From NCBI RefSeq assembly GCF_008728195.1, contig NZ_CP031600.1, positions 61,286 through 125,285 of the forward strand: a DNA stretch of 64,000 nucleotides. The letters run 5' to 3'. The position numbers were made by a program, and so were the translations under genes. Position 1 is the first letter of the stretch. Each line of letters starts with the position of its first letter. This document shows positions 23,775 to 35,532 of the stretch, piece after piece. The notes beneath the pieces are model-generated. The model was not told where the DNA came from. It made no database searches and saw only the letters and a list, made by a program, of their open reading frames with translations. This stretch comes from Roseovarius indicus. Lineage in GTDB: Bacteria; Pseudomonadota; Alphaproteobacteria; Rhodobacterales; Rhodobacteraceae.

Positions 23775-25097
23775 ATGAAATCTGAATACAAGGCGAACAG
23801 CATCACGCTGGCTGGCGCTATCGCGATGGGCACGGGCGTGATGATTGGGGCTGGCATCTTCGCGCTGACCGGCCAGATCGCTCAGCTTGCTGGGCCACTT
23901 TTCCCACTCTCGTTCATCGCTGGCGCGATCGTTACCGCGTTCAGCGCTTATACCTATGTCAAGATGTCGAATGCCTATCCTTCGGTTGGGGGCATCGCGA
24001 TGATCCTGCAAAAGGCATATGGCCCGACGACCATTGCCGCAGGCGCTGCGTTGCTCATGGCGCTGTCGATGGTCATCAATGAAAGCCTCGTTGCGCGGAC
24101 CTTCGCCACATACCTTTTGGAGGGATTAGGCGTCGAGCAGACCAAATGGTTGGTTCCTACCCTTGGTGTGGGCCTGATTGTGTTTGCCTATCTCATCAAC
24201 GCTGCCGGCAACCGATCGGTGGGGTTGTTCTCGATCGTCATGGCTATCCTGAAGGTTGGAGGCATTGCGCTTTTCGGGGCAGCGGGGCTCTGGGCAGGCG
24301 GTATCTCGTTCGAGGCGGCGACGGACGGGCAATCGGCCCAAATAACCGGCTTTGTGGCCTCCGTTGCGCTCTCGATCCTAGCCTTCAAGGGCTTCACGAC
24401 CATCACCAATAGCGGTGCCGAAGTGACCAACCCGAACCGCAATGTCGGCCGGGCCATCGTTGCATCCATCGGCATCTGCGTTATCGTTTATCTTCTGGTC
24501 GCCTTCGCCGTCGGCTCCAGCCTTAGCCTTGAAGAGATCATCGCCGCAAAAGACTATGCCCTTGCTGAGGCCGCAGGGCCAACCTTGGGCCGAACGGGGT
24601 TTTACTTGACCGTTCTTCTCGCCATCGTCGCGACGTCCTCAGGACTAATCGCAAGCATTTTTGCGGTCTCCCGAATGCTTGCCATGCTGACCGACATGAA
24701 ACTGATCCCCCACAGCCACTTTGGTATGCCGGGTGCGATCCGAGACCATACTTTGGTCTACACCGTGGTAATCGCCAGTTTCCTAGCGGTATTCTTCGAC
24801 CTCAGCCGGATCGCCTCACTTGGTGCGTTCTTCTATCTGGTGATGGACATCGTCATCCATTGGGGCGTGTTCCGGCACCTGCGACAGGAAATCGGCGCCG
24901 TGGGGGCCGTTCTGCTTAGCGCGATCGCGCTCGACATCGTCGTGCTGGCGGCGTTCACCGCGCTGAAGTGGAAGAGTGATCCATTGATCGTGCTGGTCTC
25001 CATCGGGATGATGGTCGCTGTCTTTGCCTTCGTGGGGCTGTTTTTGCGCCATCGTCCACCACAAGAGGCTCAATCCGAATCTCACTCGCAAATGTAG
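23775..25097 (+). CDS. APC-superfamily amino acid permease
   Basis: A 440-residue transporter with about 12 helices. [23 protein letters not shown] is the APC helix 1 signature, and [29 protein letters not shown] contains the helix 6 to loop region. The substrate is not evident. It starts within one base of the preceding stop and precedes lgt by 11 bases, so the three are probably one operon. Confidence 0.85.
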   Translation: MKSEYKANSITLAGAIAMGTGVMIGAGIFALTGQIAQLAGPLFPLSFIAGAIVTAFSAYTYVKMSNAYPSVGGIAMILQKAYGPTTIAAGAALLMALSMVINESLVARTFATYLLEGLGVEQTKWLVPTLGVGLIVFAYLINAAGNRSVGLFSIVMAILKVGGIALFGAAGLWAGGISFEAATDGQSAQITGFVASVALSILAFKGFTTITNSGAEVTNPNRNVGRAIVASIGICVIVYLLVAFAVGSSLSLEEIIAAKDYALAEAAGPTLGRTGFYLTVLLAIVATSSGLIASIFAVSRMLAMLTDMKLIPHSHFGMPGAIRDHTLVYTVVIASFLAVFFDLSRIASLGAFFYLVMDIVIHWGVFRHLRQEIGAVGAVLLSAIALDIVVLAAFTALKWKSDPLIVLVSIGMMVAVFAFVGLFLRHRPPQEAQSESHSQM

Positions 25098-25108
25098 GAC
25101 AACAGACG

Positions 25109-26032
25109 ATGCTGACCGCCGTCCTTCCGTTTCCCGACATCGGCCACGAAGTCTTTTCGGTCGATTTTTGGGGTTTTCACCTCGCGCTGCGCTGGTACGC
25201 GCTCGCTTACATCGTTGGCATCGTAATAGGTTGGCGAATTTGCGTTCGGACCGTCAGGCGTCCTGCGCTCTGGTTGGATGCTGGGCCACCTATGAAGCCC
25301 GCGCAACTGGACGATCTGCTCACGTGGATCATCCTCGGTGTCATCTTGGGCGGACGCCTTGGCTACGTTCTGTTCTATCAGCCGCAATACTACTTGCAAA
25401 ACCCCCTGGAGATCCTGATGGTCTGGCAAGGCGGCATGTCCTTCCATGGTGGGTTTCTCGGGGTGACGGTCGCCGGGCTTGTCTTCTGTATCCGCCAGCG
25501 CGCGTCGTTTCTTGGGACTGCGGACCTTTTGGCTCTGGCCGCGCCACCGGGGTTGTTGCTCGGACGTCTCGCCAATTTCACCAATAACGAGCTTTGGGGC
25601 CGGCCGACTGACGTTCCCTGGGCGGTGATCTTCCCGGGAGAGGCCGCGCAAGCCTGCCCAGGCGTAGTGGGGCTATGTGCGCGGCACCCTTCGCAGCTCT
25701 ACGAAGCGTTGCTCGAAGGAGTGGTGCTGGGCATCCTGCTGCTGGTTCTGGCATGGCGAAAGGGTTGGCTGAAAAGGCCTGGTGCCCTGACAGGGGTGTT
25801 CCTTGCGGGCTATGGCATGTCGCGGGCCTTCGTCGAGTTCTTCAGGCAGCCGGATATGCAATTCGTGAGTGAGGATAACCCAATCGGACACGCCCTGCAT
25901 TTCGGAACCTGGGGACTAACGATGGGGCAGGCGTTGTCTCTGCCAATGATCTTTGCCGGACTGGCATTGATCTGGTGGGCTTTTCGCATGCAAAAGCGAG
26001 ATCCCGACCAAAAGACAACCGAGACAGTGTAA
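25109..26032 (+). CDS. lgt: Prolipoprotein diacylglyceryl transferase
   Basis: A 307-residue inner-membrane enzyme that moves diacylglycerol from phosphatidylglycerol to the lipobox Cys of prolipoproteins. The Lgt signature around [22 protein letters not shown] is present, with [15 protein letters not shown] at the start, [13 protein letters not shown] in the middle and [12 protein letters not shown]. Length and motifs look complete. A chromosomal copy is expected in any proteobacterium, so this is an extra accessory copy. Confidence 0.92.
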   Translation: MLTAVLPFPDIGHEVFSVDFWGFHLALRWYALAYIVGIVIGWRICVRTVRRPALWLDAGPPMKPAQLDDLLTWIILGVILGGRLGYVLFYQPQYYLQNPLEILMVWQGGMSFHGGFLGVTVAGLVFCIRQRASFLGTADLLALAAPPGLLLGRLANFTNNELWGRPTDVPWAVIFPGEAAQACPGVVGLCARHPSQLYEALLEGVVLGILLLVLAWRKGWLKRPGALTGVFLAGYGMSRAFVEFFRQPDMQFVSEDNPIGHALHFGTWGLTMGQALSLPMIFAGLALIWWAFRMQKRDPDQKTTETV

Positions 26033-26076
26033 GTTTCGATCCGCTCGAACGTATGTAATGAAACGCTGCGCGCCAT

Positions 26077-26637
26077 TTATCCCAAAACGAGAATCAAGTC
26101 ATCCGACAGTGAAAGTTCCGGAATATGAAGGTTCTCTGGTGCGGGTCCCTTTCTGATGCGTCCGGCGGTGTCATAATGTGAACCGTGGCAAGGGCAGAAC
26201 CAACCTCCAAAATCGCCGGAGCCGTTTCCAAGCGGAACGCATCCCAGATGGGTGCAAACGCCAATCATGACCAAATACTCTTCGCGGCCAGGAACTGCCC
26301 GGTGCTCATCGGTCGCCGCCACGTCCCCGTCGAAGTTGGGATTTCTTGCGATCGCATCCGGTAGGTCGGCGACATTTTCGGAACGCGCCGCAGCAATTTC
26401 CTCTTCGGTTCGATAGCGGATGAACACCGGTTTTCCCCGCCACTTGACAGTGAGCTGTGTGCCAGGTGTCAGCTCGGAAATATCCACGCGGATATTGAGC
26501 AAAGCCCTGACATCAGCAGCAGGGTTCATCTGGTTAACCAGCGGCCAGATCGCCGCGCCCGTGACTACGGCCCCTGCTCCGGCAGTTGCAAAATATAGGA
26601 AATCGCGTCGCTCTGTATGGTCAATAGACTTTGTCAT
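26077..26637 (-). CDS. petA: Rieske iron-sulfur protein (bc1 complex type)
   Basis: A 186-residue protein with an N-terminal Tat-like/anchor segment ([22 protein letters not shown]) and the Rieske cluster boxes [10 protein letters not shown] and [13 protein letters not shown] (two Cys, two His). Length is typical for PetA. No petB or petC is nearby, so it would have to serve the host bc1 complex or act with the island's cytochromes. A response-regulator box ends 45 bases upstream. Confidence 0.9.
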   Translation of the reverse strand: MTKSIDHTERRDFLYFATAGAGAVVTGAAIWPLVNQMNPAADVRALLNIRVDISELTPGTQLTVKWRGKPVFIRYRTEEEIAAARSENVADLPDAIARNPNFDGDVAATDEHRAVPGREEYLVMIGVCTHLGCVPLGNGSGDFGGWFCPCHGSHYDTAGRIRKGPAPENLHIPELSLSDDLILVLG

Positions 26638-26682
26638 GACTTTTTTTAGGGGACTTCAGCAGTGGAAGCTCAAGCAGATCTT

Positions 26683-26698
26683 TGTAACAGACTGTATC
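26683..26698 (-). promoter_or_regulatory. Response-regulator box upstream of petA
   Basis: In the sense of petA the site reads GATACA-GTCT-GTTACA. A TTGAGC / CCTAAA pair with a 17-base spacer lies between it and the start codon. Confidence 0.6.
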
Positions 26699-26762
26699 GC
26701 TACCGGCCGGAACGGTATTGCGGGGGTTTTCGTGGCAAGGTAACGCATCGTGATTGACAAGC

Positions 26763-26984
26763 TCAGATATCGCGACTGGTTGTCTCGGCATTTTCTTCGG
26801 CGTCCAAACCGGCAAGATCCCAGACATCTACGCGACTGCCTTCGACGACGACATTGATGTAAGCGGGGTCTAGCCTGGCCATCGCGCTTGCGTGGCTTGC
26901 CACCATTGGCGCGGTGGCCTCCTCCAAGGTCGTCTCGGAAGTCGCGGTAATAACATTTGTCGTCAAGACATCTTGCGCCTGCAT
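26763..26984 (-). pseudogene. CBS-BON protein with internal deletion
   Basis: A 73-residue frame. Residues 1-40 match the start of a CBS domain (MQAQDVLTTNVITATSETTLEEA) and residues ~45-73 match a BON-like end (INVVVEGSRVDVWDLAGL). The second CBS half and most of the rest are missing, so it looks like a collapsed remnant of a larger stress-type protein. A short functional peptide cannot be excluded. Confidence 0.5.
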
Positions 26985-27046
26985 TGCTTTCTCCCTTTTC
27001 ACATTCGGCGTGAGAGATGGCCTTTGAGGTTTGATGTAAACGTATT

Positions 27047-27550
27047 TCAATCGTGAGGCACTCCCAGCATTTCGGCGTCCGCATGGTCCATCAGCAACTG
27101 TATGAGTTCGGGTATATCCGCTGCAGAGAGCTTGGTCTGCTCTTCGGGGTCGTGGACAAACGCAATAATATCGGCCAATTCCTGACCTGATAGATTGATC
27201 ACATCGCCCAGTTCATAGCGCTGCATCATCACCATGCTTTCAGCGCCGCGCCACATGCGCGCGGCAAAGTCGAAGGGGTTCATAGGCTGGTCCATGAATC
27301 TGGCGTCCAGCGGCGGTGCATTTTTGCCCCCAACACCGTTCACCGAGTGGCAAACAACACATGCTTTCGAAACGAATAAAAGGCGGCCGTTGGTAGGATC
27401 CATAGGGGGAAAGATCAGTCCGGAGGCCATTTTCGTGTCTGGCATTATAGCTGTATGAGACGTGGCCTTGGCCCGCGTATGCGCGGAAGCGATTGCAATG
27501 GCAATTGCGACTGCGCCGAACGCCCCAATACGAAACCGATGTACCTTCAC
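27047..27550 (-). CDS. c-type cytochrome
   Basis: A 167-residue exported monohaem cytochrome c: signal peptide (AIAIAIASAHTRAKA), haem motif CVVCH in SKACVVCHSVNGVGG, and several candidate axial Met residues (MWRGAESMVMMQRYELGD). It overlaps arcC by four bases, so it is translated with the arginine deiminase genes, an unusual partner for them. Confidence 0.88.
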   Translation of the reverse strand: MKVHRFRIGAFGAVAIAIAIASAHTRAKATSHTAIMPDTKMASGLIFPPMDPTNGRLLFVSKACVVCHSVNGVGGKNAPPLDARFMDQPMNPFDFAARMWRGAESMVMMQRYELGDVINLSGQELADIIAFVHDPEEQTKLSAADIPELIQLLMDHADAEMLGVPHD

Positions 27551-28464
27551 CTGTTTCTACCACCGACCCTACTCGAAACTTGTGTTCCTGCGGCCCCCTC
27601 TATGATCTGTGCCGCGTCCTTTAATCTTCCGATACCTGCTAATCCACCGGAAGCAGCAAATGTTGCAGCCGCCGCTAGTTTTGGGGCCATTGACCCTGCG
27701 GGTGCATCGAATTGCAGGGCGTCCTGCGGCCGTAGCCACTTTACCTTCGTGGCTATGTCCGTTCCAAAATCCCTGTAGACGGCATCGACATCTGTCAGCA
27801 GTAGAAAGACGTCTGCCCCCAGCGACTTGGCGAGCACAGCGCTTGACGCGTCCTTATCGACGACCGCCTCGATCCCGGTCAGACTACCATCATCCTGCCG
27901 GATCACCGGAATCCCGCCGCCGCCGGTGCAGATAACCACCACTTCCGCATCGAGCAGCAACCGGATGACGCCGGTATCGGGAATTTCTTGCGGAGCGGGC
28001 GAGGCGACGACGCGTCGCCACTTAGCGCCGTCTTGCGACATCGTCCATCCATTTGCATCGGCAATGGTCTGTGCCTGCTGGCGATCATAAACCGGCCCCA
28101 CGAACTTTGTCGGTTCGCCGAACGCCGGATCGTTGCGGTCTACCACGACCTGGGTCAGCAATGTGGCGACCGGTCGGTCGTGGTCCAGGACATTCTCAAG
28201 CTCCTGTTCGATCATGTAGCCGATCATTCCGGCTGTCTCCGCACCCAGAACATCCAGCGGATAACCATCGTCAGTAGGGTTTTGAAGCGCTAGCAGCCCG
28301 ACTTGTGGACCATTGCCGTGTGTGATGACCAATTGGTGCCCCGCGTGCAGTATGTCGGCGAGGGCCCGCGCCGCGACCTGCGCGTTGTCTCGCTGGTTAC
28401 TTGCGGTCATGGGCTGTCCGCGTTTCAGAAGGGCATTACCCCCGAGGGCTGCGACGACCAGCAT
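27547..28464 (-). CDS. arcC: Carbamate kinase
   Basis: A 305-residue enzyme that makes ATP from carbamoyl phosphate and ADP, the last step of the arginine deiminase pathway. Typical motifs: AALGGNALLKRG, ITHGNGPQVGLL, VVVICTGGGGIPV, VDKDASSAVLA and GSMAPKLAAA. It starts four bases after the arcB stop. Confidence 0.93.
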   Translation of the reverse strand: MLVVAALGGNALLKRGQPMTASNQRDNAQVAARALADILHAGHQLVITHGNGPQVGLLALQNPTDDGYPLDVLGAETAGMIGYMIEQELENVLDHDRPVATLLTQVVVDRNDPAFGEPTKFVGPVYDRQQAQTIADANGWTMSQDGAKWRRVVASPAPQEIPDTGVIRLLLDAEVVVICTGGGGIPVIRQDDGSLTGIEAVVDKDASSAVLAKSLGADVFLLLTDVDAVYRDFGTDIATKVKWLRPQDALQFDAPAGSMAPKLAAAATFAASGGLAGIGRLKDAAQIIEGAAGTQVSSRVGGRNR

Positions 28465-28467
28465 GGC

Positions 28468-29469
28468 TCAGTTCCCCAATGTGGCGACGAGGACGGCCTT
28501 GATGGTGTGCAATCGGTTTTCCGCCTGATCGAAAACAATGGAGGCCGGACCTTCAAACACCTCCTCCGTCACTTCCATCGCCGTAATGTCGAAATGCCTG
28601 GCAATCTCGGCGCCGACCTCGGTCTCGTCACTGTGGAACGCCGGCAGGCAATGCATGAATTTGGTGTGCGGATTGCCGGTTTGCGCCATTACCTGCTTTG
28701 TCACCTGGTAAGGTTTGAGCAGTTCTATCCGCTCAGCCCATTTTTCTTTTGGCTCGCCCATCGAGACCCAAACATCAGTGTAAATGAAGTCGACACCCTG
28801 CGTTGCGTCGTCTACCGCGTCGGTCAGCATCAGCCGAGCACCGGTTTGATCAGCAATTTCTGAGGCTTCGCCGCGAATTTCTTCCGTTGGCCAGAGGTTT
28901 TCCGGGGCACACAAACGCACGTCCATGCCCATCTTGGCCCCACCGATCAGCAGGCTGTCACCCATGTTGTTCCCAGCGTCGCCCAGAAAGGCAAAGGCGA
29001 TTTGCTTGAGCGGCTTGTCCGAGTGCTCCTGCATGGTCAGGAAATCCGCGAGGATCTGGGTCGGGTGAAACTCGTCCGTCAGGCCGTTGTAGACCGGCAC
29101 GCCCGCATATTGCGCAAGCGTCTCGACAATGGGCTGTCCGAAACCACGATATTCGATTGCGTCATAGACCCGCCCCAGGACGCGGGCGGTATCCTTGACG
29201 GTCTCTTTCTTGCCCAGATGCGATCCCGACGGCCCGAGATAGGTGACATGCGCGCCCTGATCGTGGGCCGCCACTTCGAAGCCCACGCGCGTGCGGGTGC
29301 TGTCCTTCTCGAAGATCAGCGCGATTTCCTTGCCGGTCAGGCGCGGCACCTCGTAGCCGCTGTACTTGGCGGCCTTAAGATCGGCCGAGAGTTTCAGTAG
29401 AAAGGCGATCTCCTCCGAGCTGAAATCGCGCAGCGTCAGGAAATGGCGGTTTCTCAGATTGTAGGACAT
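28468..29469 (-). CDS. arcB: Ornithine carbamoyltransferase (catabolic)
   Basis: A 333-residue enzyme that splits citrulline with phosphate to ornithine and carbamoyl phosphate. The carbamoyl-phosphate site [11 protein letters not shown], the YRGFGQ segment, and the HCLPAFH motif are intact. The start at 29469 follows GGAAAGGAAATCCC; a longer frame lies over arcA. The arc gene order supports a catabolic role. Confidence 0.93.
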   Translation of the reverse strand: MSYNLRNRHFLTLRDFSSEEIAFLLKLSADLKAAKYSGYEVPRLTGKEIALIFEKDSTRTRVGFEVAAHDQGAHVTYLGPSGSHLGKKETVKDTARVLGRVYDAIEYRGFGQPIVETLAQYAGVPVYNGLTDEFHPTQILADFLTMQEHSDKPLKQIAFAFLGDAGNNMGDSLLIGGAKMGMDVRLCAPENLWPTEEIRGEASEIADQTGARLMLTDAVDDATQGVDFIYTDVWVSMGEPKEKWAERIELLKPYQVTKQVMAQTGNPHTKFMHCLPAFHSDETEVGAEIARHFDITAMEVTEEVFEGPASIVFDQAENRLHTIKAVLVATLGN

Positions 29470-29483
29470 GGGATTTCCTTTCC

Positions 29484-30713
29484 TCAGAGGGGGTCCCGGA
29501 TGGTGGGGCAGCTCATGCAGTGGCTGCCGCCACGCCCCCGGCCGAGCTCGGCCCCGGGAATGGCCAGCACTTCGATGCCGGCCTTCTCGAGCGCAGCATT
29601 GGTGTCGTCGTTGCGGTCGTAGCCGATCACAACGCCCGGCGAGAGCGCCAGCACGTTGTTGCCGTCGTTCCACTGCTCGCGCGACTGCTCGGCTGCGTCC
29701 GCGCCGCCCGTGGGGACCAGGCGGAGTTCCTTGAAACCCAGAACCTCGGCCGTGATCTCGAACAGGTGCCGGGCATCCCGCCGGATATCGAGCGGCGCCT
29801 TTCCTTCGCCGGGGCGCAGGTCATAGCAGGTGATCGCGTCGGCCACTTCCTTGAACGTGGTCACGACATCCCCCCCGCAATGGGTAAAAACGGTATCCAG
29901 ATGCATCGCCGCGCGCGACCGCGGCATCTGACAGGCGATGACGCGCTGCACGTCGCCGCTGGCGAATAATGCCTCGGCAAGCTGTCCGACAGCCTGGGGC
30001 GTCGAGCGTTCGCCCATACCGACCATGACCACGCCGTGCCCGATTGGCATGATGTCCCCGCCCTCTAGCGTGGCCGCACCGAAATCCCGCGTCGGATCGC
30101 CGAACCAGACCCGCGCCTTGCCCGCAAAGGTCGGATGAAACCGGTAGACTGCCGCCATTAGTAGCGTCTCGGGTCGGCGCGCCGCGAAATGCATCGGGTT
30201 TAGCGACACACCACCATAGACCCAGGCGGAATTGTCGCGAGTGAAAATGAAATTCGGCAGTGGCGGGAGCACAAAACCGTGCTGTCCTAGATAGCTACCG
30301 AACATGCCTGAAGGGGTGAAGGGCAGATCATCTACCGTGAACCCGCCAACGAGGTAGCGAGCAAGATCTTCTCCGGGCAATTCTTCCATCCAGGCGCGCA
30401 AATCGTCGCGCATACCTACGCCAACATCGTTACGGGTGATGCGATGGTCCAGAACCCAAGCACGCGCGTCTGCAATATCCAGCGTTTCGGCGAGCAGGTT
30501 CATCGCGTCTAAGACTTCGACCCCCCCCTCGCGCATGATCGCCGAGAAGACATCGTGATCGCGGATCGCCTGCTTGACCCAGAAGACATCGTCGAACAGC
30601 AGTTCCTCGCGATTGTCCGGGGTCAGGCGCCGATGGGCGAGGCCGGGTGGCGAGACGATAACCTGCCGCAGCTTGCCGGTTTCGGAATGAACGCCAAGAG
30701 CATGATCGATCAT
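29484..30713 (-). CDS. arcA: Arginine deiminase
   Basis: A 409-residue enzyme that converts arginine to citrulline and ammonia. Motifs include [19 protein letters not shown] at the start, [28 protein letters not shown], and the catalytic Cys in [11 protein letters not shown] near the end. The ATG at 30713 follows GAAGGAGACC. It lies 17 bases after the arcD-like gene. Confidence 0.95.
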   Translation of the reverse strand: MIDHALGVHSETGKLRQVIVSPPGLAHRRLTPDNREELLFDDVFWVKQAIRDHDVFSAIMREGGVEVLDAMNLLAETLDIADARAWVLDHRITRNDVGVGMRDDLRAWMEELPGEDLARYLVGGFTVDDLPFTPSGMFGSYLGQHGFVLPPLPNFIFTRDNSAWVYGGVSLNPMHFAARRPETLLMAAVYRFHPTFAGKARVWFGDPTRDFGAATLEGGDIMPIGHGVVMVGMGERSTPQAVGQLAEALFASGDVQRVIACQMPRSRAAMHLDTVFTHCGGDVVTTFKEVADAITCYDLRPGEGKAPLDIRRDARHLFEITAEVLGFKELRLVPTGGADAAEQSREQWNDGNNVLALSPGVVIGYDRNDDTNAALEKAGIEVLAIPGAELGRGRGGSHCMSCPTIRDPL

Positions 30714-30730
30714 GGAAGGTCTCCTTCGAT

Positions 30731-32179
30731 CTAGAGGGTCGCGGCAACGCTGAGCGCGGCCATGATGAAAATCGCGAGGATCAGCAGGAGCGGCCAAACA
30801 AAAACCACCCAGCGGTCGAAGGACACGCGGCCGATCGCCAGACCGCCAATTACGACCGCCGAGGTCGGCGTGATAAGATTCACGAGGCCGCTCGCCGATT
30901 GATAGGCTGTCACCACAAGATCACGGCTGACACTGGCAAAATCCCCCAAAGGGGCCAGGATCGGCATCGACAGGACCGCGAGCCCCGAAGACGACGGCAC
31001 CAGAAAGCTCATCCCGATCTCGATCCAGAGCATCAGATTGATGAAGGCAATCTCGGATAGGCCACCCAACGTGTCTGCGGCGCTGTTGAGGATAGTGTCG
31101 GCGATTAAGCCCTGTTCCATGATCACTACGATTCCGCGTGCCAAGCCGATCACCAGCGCCACGCCAAGCAGGTCTTTCGCCCCGTCGACAAAAGCAGAGG
31201 TCAGTTTCTTCTCCCCCATCCGCGCGACCAGGCCTACGACGATGGCCATGCCGAAGAAGAGCGCCCCCATCCGTGCCATCCACCAACCCTGGCTCGACAC
31301 GCCCCAGATCATCACCGCGAAGGTGGCGAAGAAAAGGACCAGCACCAGCTTCTGAGTTCCTGTCAGCTTCGGTTCGGTGAATTCAGCATCGTCAGCGCCC
31401 AGAAATATCCGACGATGTGCATCGTGCTGCTTGGCGACCACCGAGCGGGACGGATCGGCCTTCACCTTTGAGGCGTAGCGCATCACGTAGGCGATGCATG
31501 TCAGAAGCCCGCCGATCAGGATGACCAGCCGCAACGCCATGCCCTGGGTAAAGGGTATCCCCGCCGCGTTAGATGCGATTACGGTTGCAAACGGGTTGAT
31601 CGTGGAGCCGAGGGTGCCGATGCCCGCCCCGATCAGGATGATCGCGACGCCGGTAACGGCGTCAAATCCCGCGGCTATGACTACCGGGATCAGCAGCGCA
31701 TAAAAAGCCAGTGTTTCCTCGGCCATACCATAGGTCGTGCCGCCCAAGGCGAACAGTGACATCAGGATCGGGATCATCCAGATCTCGCGCCCCTTCATGC
31801 GCCCCATGGCTGTTTGGATACCAGTATCGATGGCTTTGGTGGCGTTCACCACACCCAGAAACCCGCCGAGCAGGAGCACAAACAACGCAACGTCGATCGC
31901 ATTGGCCGCATAGCTGTCCGGATCGTAGAACCCGGCGACGGGCGCAAGCATCACATCGACGAAACCCTGCGGATTGGGCTCGACCGTCTGATAGGTGCCC
32001 GGCACCGCGATCTCGCGTCCGACCTCTTCGTTCATCGCGCGATCATATTGCCCCGCAGGAATGATCCATGTGAGCGTCGCGACAATGACGATCAGACCGA
32101 ACAGGATTGTGTAAGCCGTCGGAAACCATGACGCCATACCATCAGTGTGTGCTTCCCTATCGGTTGGATTGTCGGACAT
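30731..32179 (-). CDS. YfcC-family (ArcD-like) basic amino acid carrier
   Basis: A 482-residue membrane carrier with 12 or so helices ([55 protein letters not shown]). YfcC proteins often replace ArcD in arginine deiminase operons, so arginine/ornithine exchange is the likely job. It starts just 18 bases after the ICMT-like gene, so the arc genes look joined to the metal operon above. Confidence 0.85.
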   Translation of the reverse strand: MSDNPTDREAHTDGMASWFPTAYTILFGLIVIVATLTWIIPAGQYDRAMNEEVGREIAVPGTYQTVEPNPQGFVDVMLAPVAGFYDPDSYAANAIDVALFVLLLGGFLGVVNATKAIDTGIQTAMGRMKGREIWMIPILMSLFALGGTTYGMAEETLAFYALLIPVVIAAGFDAVTGVAIILIGAGIGTLGSTINPFATVIASNAAGIPFTQGMALRLVILIGGLLTCIAYVMRYASKVKADPSRSVVAKQHDAHRRIFLGADDAEFTEPKLTGTQKLVLVLFFATFAVMIWGVSSQGWWMARMGALFFGMAIVVGLVARMGEKKLTSAFVDGAKDLLGVALVIGLARGIVVIMEQGLIADTILNSAADTLGGLSEIAFINLMLWIEIGMSFLVPSSSGLAVLSMPILAPLGDFASVSRDLVVTAYQSASGLVNLITPTSAVVIGGLAIGRVSFDRWVVFVWPLLLILAIFIMAALSVAATL

Positions 32180-32197
32180 GGGTTCACTCCCGTTTTG

Positions 32198-32848
32198 TCA
32201 TTGAGTTGCGTCATGTGTCTGCGTGAGATTTGGCAAGAAGGCGGGAACACGCGCGGCATAGGCGTCGAACCTGGCCCCAAACGAGGCCCGGGTTTCCCGC
32301 TCCTCTGCGCGAGCAAGCCGCACGTACATCCAGATCAACACCGGATACATTGCCAGTGTCAGCAATGTCGGCCACTGGACCAGAAAGCCGGTCAAAACGA
32401 GGATGAAGCCCACGTATTGCGGATGTCGGACTCGCGAATAGGGACCACTGGTAGCCAGCGTACCGTTCCGTTGGGCTTGGTAGAGCACTCGCCAGGCAGC
32501 CGAGATCATCCAGAATCCAAGCCCGATCAGAACGAAGCTCAGGATGTGGAAAGGGCCAAAATGCGGGTTGGTCTGCCAGCCGAAGAGCATTTCCGGAAGG
32601 TGGCCGGCATCGTGCGAAAACCAGTCAATGCCCGGATATGAGGTCTGCAACCAACCGGACAGCAGGTAAATCGTGAGAGGAAAGCCATACATTTCAGTAA
32701 ACAGCGCAACGAGAAACGCGCTGAAAGCTCCAAAGCTGCGCCAGTCGCGCGCCGTTTGCGGCTTGAAGAAGCTGAATGCAAACATGATGAAAATGGCCGC
32801 ATTCAGCAGGGCAAATATCCACAGCCCATATCCTGGATCATGCATCAT
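32198..32848 (-). CDS. ICMT/PEMT-like membrane methyltransferase
   Basis: A 216-residue protein with five or six helices. The C-terminal block NGTLATSGPYSRVRHPQYVG and RAEERETRASFGARFDAY is the SAM-binding signature of the isoprenylcysteine carboxyl methyltransferase family. Bacterial members of this kind are frequent next to P1B ATPases and DUF2933; their substrate is unknown. Overlaps DUF2933 by four bases. Confidence 0.8.
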   Translation of the reverse strand: MMHDPGYGLWIFALLNAAIFIMFAFSFFKPQTARDWRSFGAFSAFLVALFTEMYGFPLTIYLLSGWLQTSYPGIDWFSHDAGHLPEMLFGWQTNPHFGPFHILSFVLIGLGFWMISAAWRVLYQAQRNGTLATSGPYSRVRHPQYVGFILVLTGFLVQWPTLLTLAMYPVLIWMYVRLARAEERETRASFGARFDAYAARVPAFLPNLTQTHDATQ

Positions 32849-33078
32849 GACTTGTCACCTCCGCCATGACCCCCGTGCCCGCCATGCATGAAGAGATGCA
32901 TTACGACGCATCCAAGAAGAAGCAGCGCGAGAAACCCATTGCCGCCGAAAATATGGACACGATGTTCGAATGCGAGGAGGAACGCTCCAATCCCCAGAGC
33001 AATCAGAAGAAAGACGCCTGTGCGAGATTTCCAAAAGCCCTTTTCCTGATTGTCGTGGTTATGATTATGCTCAGTCAT
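32845..33078 (-). CDS. DUF2933 membrane protein
   Basis: A 77-residue protein with a His-rich N-terminus (EHNHNHDNQEK), two helices and a C-terminal His/Gly tail (HLFMHGGHGGHGGG). This is the DUF2933 plan, and the family occurs with copper-exporting ATPases. Both His clusters could bind metal. It sits 51 bases downstream of the ATPase. Confidence 0.85.
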   Translation of the reverse strand: MTEHNHNHDNQEKGFWKSRTGVFLLIALGIGAFLLAFEHRVHIFGGNGFLALLLLGCVVMHLFMHGGHGGHGGGDKS

Positions 33079-33129
33079 TTACTTTGATCCTGTTGCTGTC
33101 GAAGGGAGAAATTGTCTGCCGTCATTGGC

Positions 33130-35532
33130 TCAGAACTTCAGTCGTCTCAGCCTCAAGGAGTTCAGCACAACCGACAGCGATGACGCACTCATCGCGAAAG
33201 CGGCGAAGATGGGGCCGATCAGGATGCCGAAGAATGGATAGAGTACGCCCGCGGCGATCGGCACGCCCGAGGCGTTGTAGATAAGCGCGAAGAACAGGTT
33301 CTGGCGGATGTTGCGCATCGTGGCGTGGCTCAGTTTTCGGGCTCGCACGATGCCGTCGAGATTGCCCTTGACCAATGTGAACCCCGCGCTTTCGATGGCC
33401 ACATCCGCTCCCGTGCCCATCGCGATTCCAACATCTGCCTGGGCAAGTGCGGGGGCGTCATTGACCCCATCGCCGGCCATGGCGACCTTTCGGCTCTGTT
33501 TTTGCAGCTCGCGGATAATACGCGCTTTGTCCTCGGGCAGTACATCAGCGCGAATCTCATCAATGCCGAGGCGGCTAGCGACGGCCTGCGCGGTGCGCTC
33601 GTTGTCGCCGGTCGCCATGATGATCCGAAATCCTTGTTCATGTAGCGCCTTGAGGGCCGCGGGAGTAGTTTCCTTGACCGGGTCAGCGACGCTGACCAAT
33701 CCGGCAATCGTGCCATCCAGTACGATGAACATTACGGTCTCGCCTTCGTCGCGCCGCGCGTTGGCGGTGTCGACCAGCGCGCCGCTATCCAGTCCCATGT
33801 CGTGGATCAGTGCTGCATTGCCAAGCGCAACCGACTTGCCGTCGACGCGGCCTTTGACGCCCTTGCCGGTCACCGCTTCGAAGTCCTCGGCCTTGGTGAA
33901 ATCGACACCGCGCTCCTCTGCCCCGCGCACGATGGCCTCGGCCAACGGGTGTTCTGAGCCGCGCTCCAGCGATGCGGCCAAGCGCAAGACTTCGGCCTCG
34001 TCATGTCCTTCCTCGGGCAGCACCGCGACCAGTTTGGGCTTCCCTTCGGTCAGCGTACCAGTCTTGTCCACTATCAGAGTGTCGATCTTTTCAAACCGCT
34101 CCAGCGCTTCGGCGTTCTTGATCAGCACGCCCATCTGCGCACCCGTGCCCGTGGCGGTCATGATCGACATTGGCGTGGCAAGACCAAGCGCACAGGGACA
34201 GGCGATGATCAGCACAGCCACAGCCGAGACGAGGCCATAGGCCATTGCGGGATCAGGCCCCCAGATCGACCAGACGATGAAAGACACGATTGCGACGGCG
34301 ATGACCGCTGGCACGAACATCCCCGCGACCTGATCGGCGTATTTCTGGATCGGCGCACGGCTGCGCTGTGCGTTGGCAACCATCTGCACGATCTGGGAAA
34401 GCATTGTATCCGCCCCGATGCGCGTGGCCTCGATGACCAGGCTGCCGGTGCCGTTGATCGTGGCCCCGGTAACGGGTTCGCCCGCGACCTTCTCGACGGG
34501 GACGGGTTCTCCGGAAATCATCGACTCGTCCACCGAGGAGCGGCCTTCGACCACCACACCATCGACCGGAACCTTGTCGCCCGGGCGCACGCGAATGTGA
34601 TCGCCCAGCTGCACCTGGTCCAACTCGATTTCCTCTTCGGTGCCGTCGGGGCGGATCACCAGCGCCGTCTTGGCGGCCATGTCCAGCAAGGCCCGGATCG
34701 CCTTGCCGGTGCCTTCGCGGGCGCGCAGTTCCATCACCTGGCCCAGCAGAACCAGCGTTACGATCACCGCGGCGGCCTCGAAATAGACGCCGACGTTTCC
34801 GTTCTCGTCGCGGAACCCGGCCGGGAAAATCTGCGGCGCGATGACCGCGATGATACTGAAGATATACGCCGCACCTACACCCATCGAAATCAGGCTGAAC
34901 ATGTTGAGGTTCATCGTCCGGAACGACTGATAGCCGCGCACAAAGAATGGCCAACCCGACCAAAGGATCACGGGAGTTGCAAGCGCGAGCTCAAACCATA
35001 GTGAGGTGCGTTTGCCCAGCAGTTCCATGAAATATGTGAAACCCACGAAAGGACCCATCGCTAAAACGAGAACGGGGATCGTCAGCACGGCACCAGCCCA
35101 GAATCGACGGGTAAAGTCGACCAGTTCGGGATTCGGGCCATCATCCTCAAGGCTGACTGTTTCAGGCTCCAACCCCATGCCGCAGATCGGGCAGGATCCG
35201 GGGCCAGGATGGCGTACCTGCGCATGCATTGGGCACGTATAGACAGTGCCGTTGAAACCCTCCGGCACGGTGTCATAGTCGCCGTTCTTCACCCCGACAG
35301 TTGCGGCGCCATGCGCATGGGCGTGCCCAGAATGATCATGATGCCCTTGCTGCCCAACGTCACCTTCGGGCACTAGGAACATGCCGCATTTGGGACATTT
35401 CCCTTCCTCGGCGCTACGCACTTCGGGGTGCATCGAGCAGGTATAGACCGTGCCGGTATAGCCGTCTGGTACCATGTCATAGCTCTCGTCACCCTCTCTT
35501 TGCCTGCCGCCCCGGCCTTTCGTCACGTTCAT
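33130..35532 (-). CDS. Copper-type P1B ATPase with two heavy-metal-binding domains
   Basis: An 800-residue metal-exporting ATPase. In place of HMA domains the N-terminus has two YHS-like domains: Cys32/46/49 (TCSMHP...CPKCGM) and Cys100/114/117 (TCPMHA...CPICGM), with a His-rich linker between. Then come the actuator TGE-type loop ([11 protein letters not shown]), the [10 protein letters not shown] metal helix, the phosphorylation site [11 protein letters not shown] and [14 protein letters not shown]. The same binding-domain type occurs in the nuo fusion at 7644. The ATG at 35532 is preceded by a GGAAAGGACGCAGG stretch; an upstream start at 35616 is less likely. Heads the ATPase-DUF2933-ICMT-arc unit. 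Confidence 0.92.
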   Translation of the reverse strand: MNVTKGRGGRQREGDESYDMVPDGYTGTVYTCSMHPEVRSAEEGKCPKCGMFLVPEGDVGQQGHHDHSGHAHAHGAATVGVKNGDYDTVPEGFNGTVYTCPMHAQVRHPGPGSCPICGMGLEPETVSLEDDGPNPELVDFTRRFWAGAVLTIPVLVLAMGPFVGFTYFMELLGKRTSLWFELALATPVILWSGWPFFVRGYQSFRTMNLNMFSLISMGVGAAYIFSIIAVIAPQIFPAGFRDENGNVGVYFEAAAVIVTLVLLGQVMELRAREGTGKAIRALLDMAAKTALVIRPDGTEEEIELDQVQLGDHIRVRPGDKVPVDGVVVEGRSSVDESMISGEPVPVEKVAGEPVTGATINGTGSLVIEATRIGADTMLSQIVQMVANAQRSRAPIQKYADQVAGMFVPAVIAVAIVSFIVWSIWGPDPAMAYGLVSAVAVLIIACPCALGLATPMSIMTATGTGAQMGVLIKNAEALERFEKIDTLIVDKTGTLTEGKPKLVAVLPEEGHDEAEVLRLAASLERGSEHPLAEAIVRGAEERGVDFTKAEDFEAVTGKGVKGRVDGKSVALGNAALIHDMGLDSGALVDTANARRDEGETVMFIVLDGTIAGLVSVADPVKETTPAALKALHEQGFRIIMATGDNERTAQAVASRLGIDEIRADVLPEDKARIIRELQKQSRKVAMAGDGVNDAPALAQADVGIAMGTGADVAIESAGFTLVKGNLDGIVRARKLSHATMRNIRQNLFFALIYNASGVPIAAGVLYPFFGILIGPIFAAFAMSASSLSVVLNSLRLRRLKF

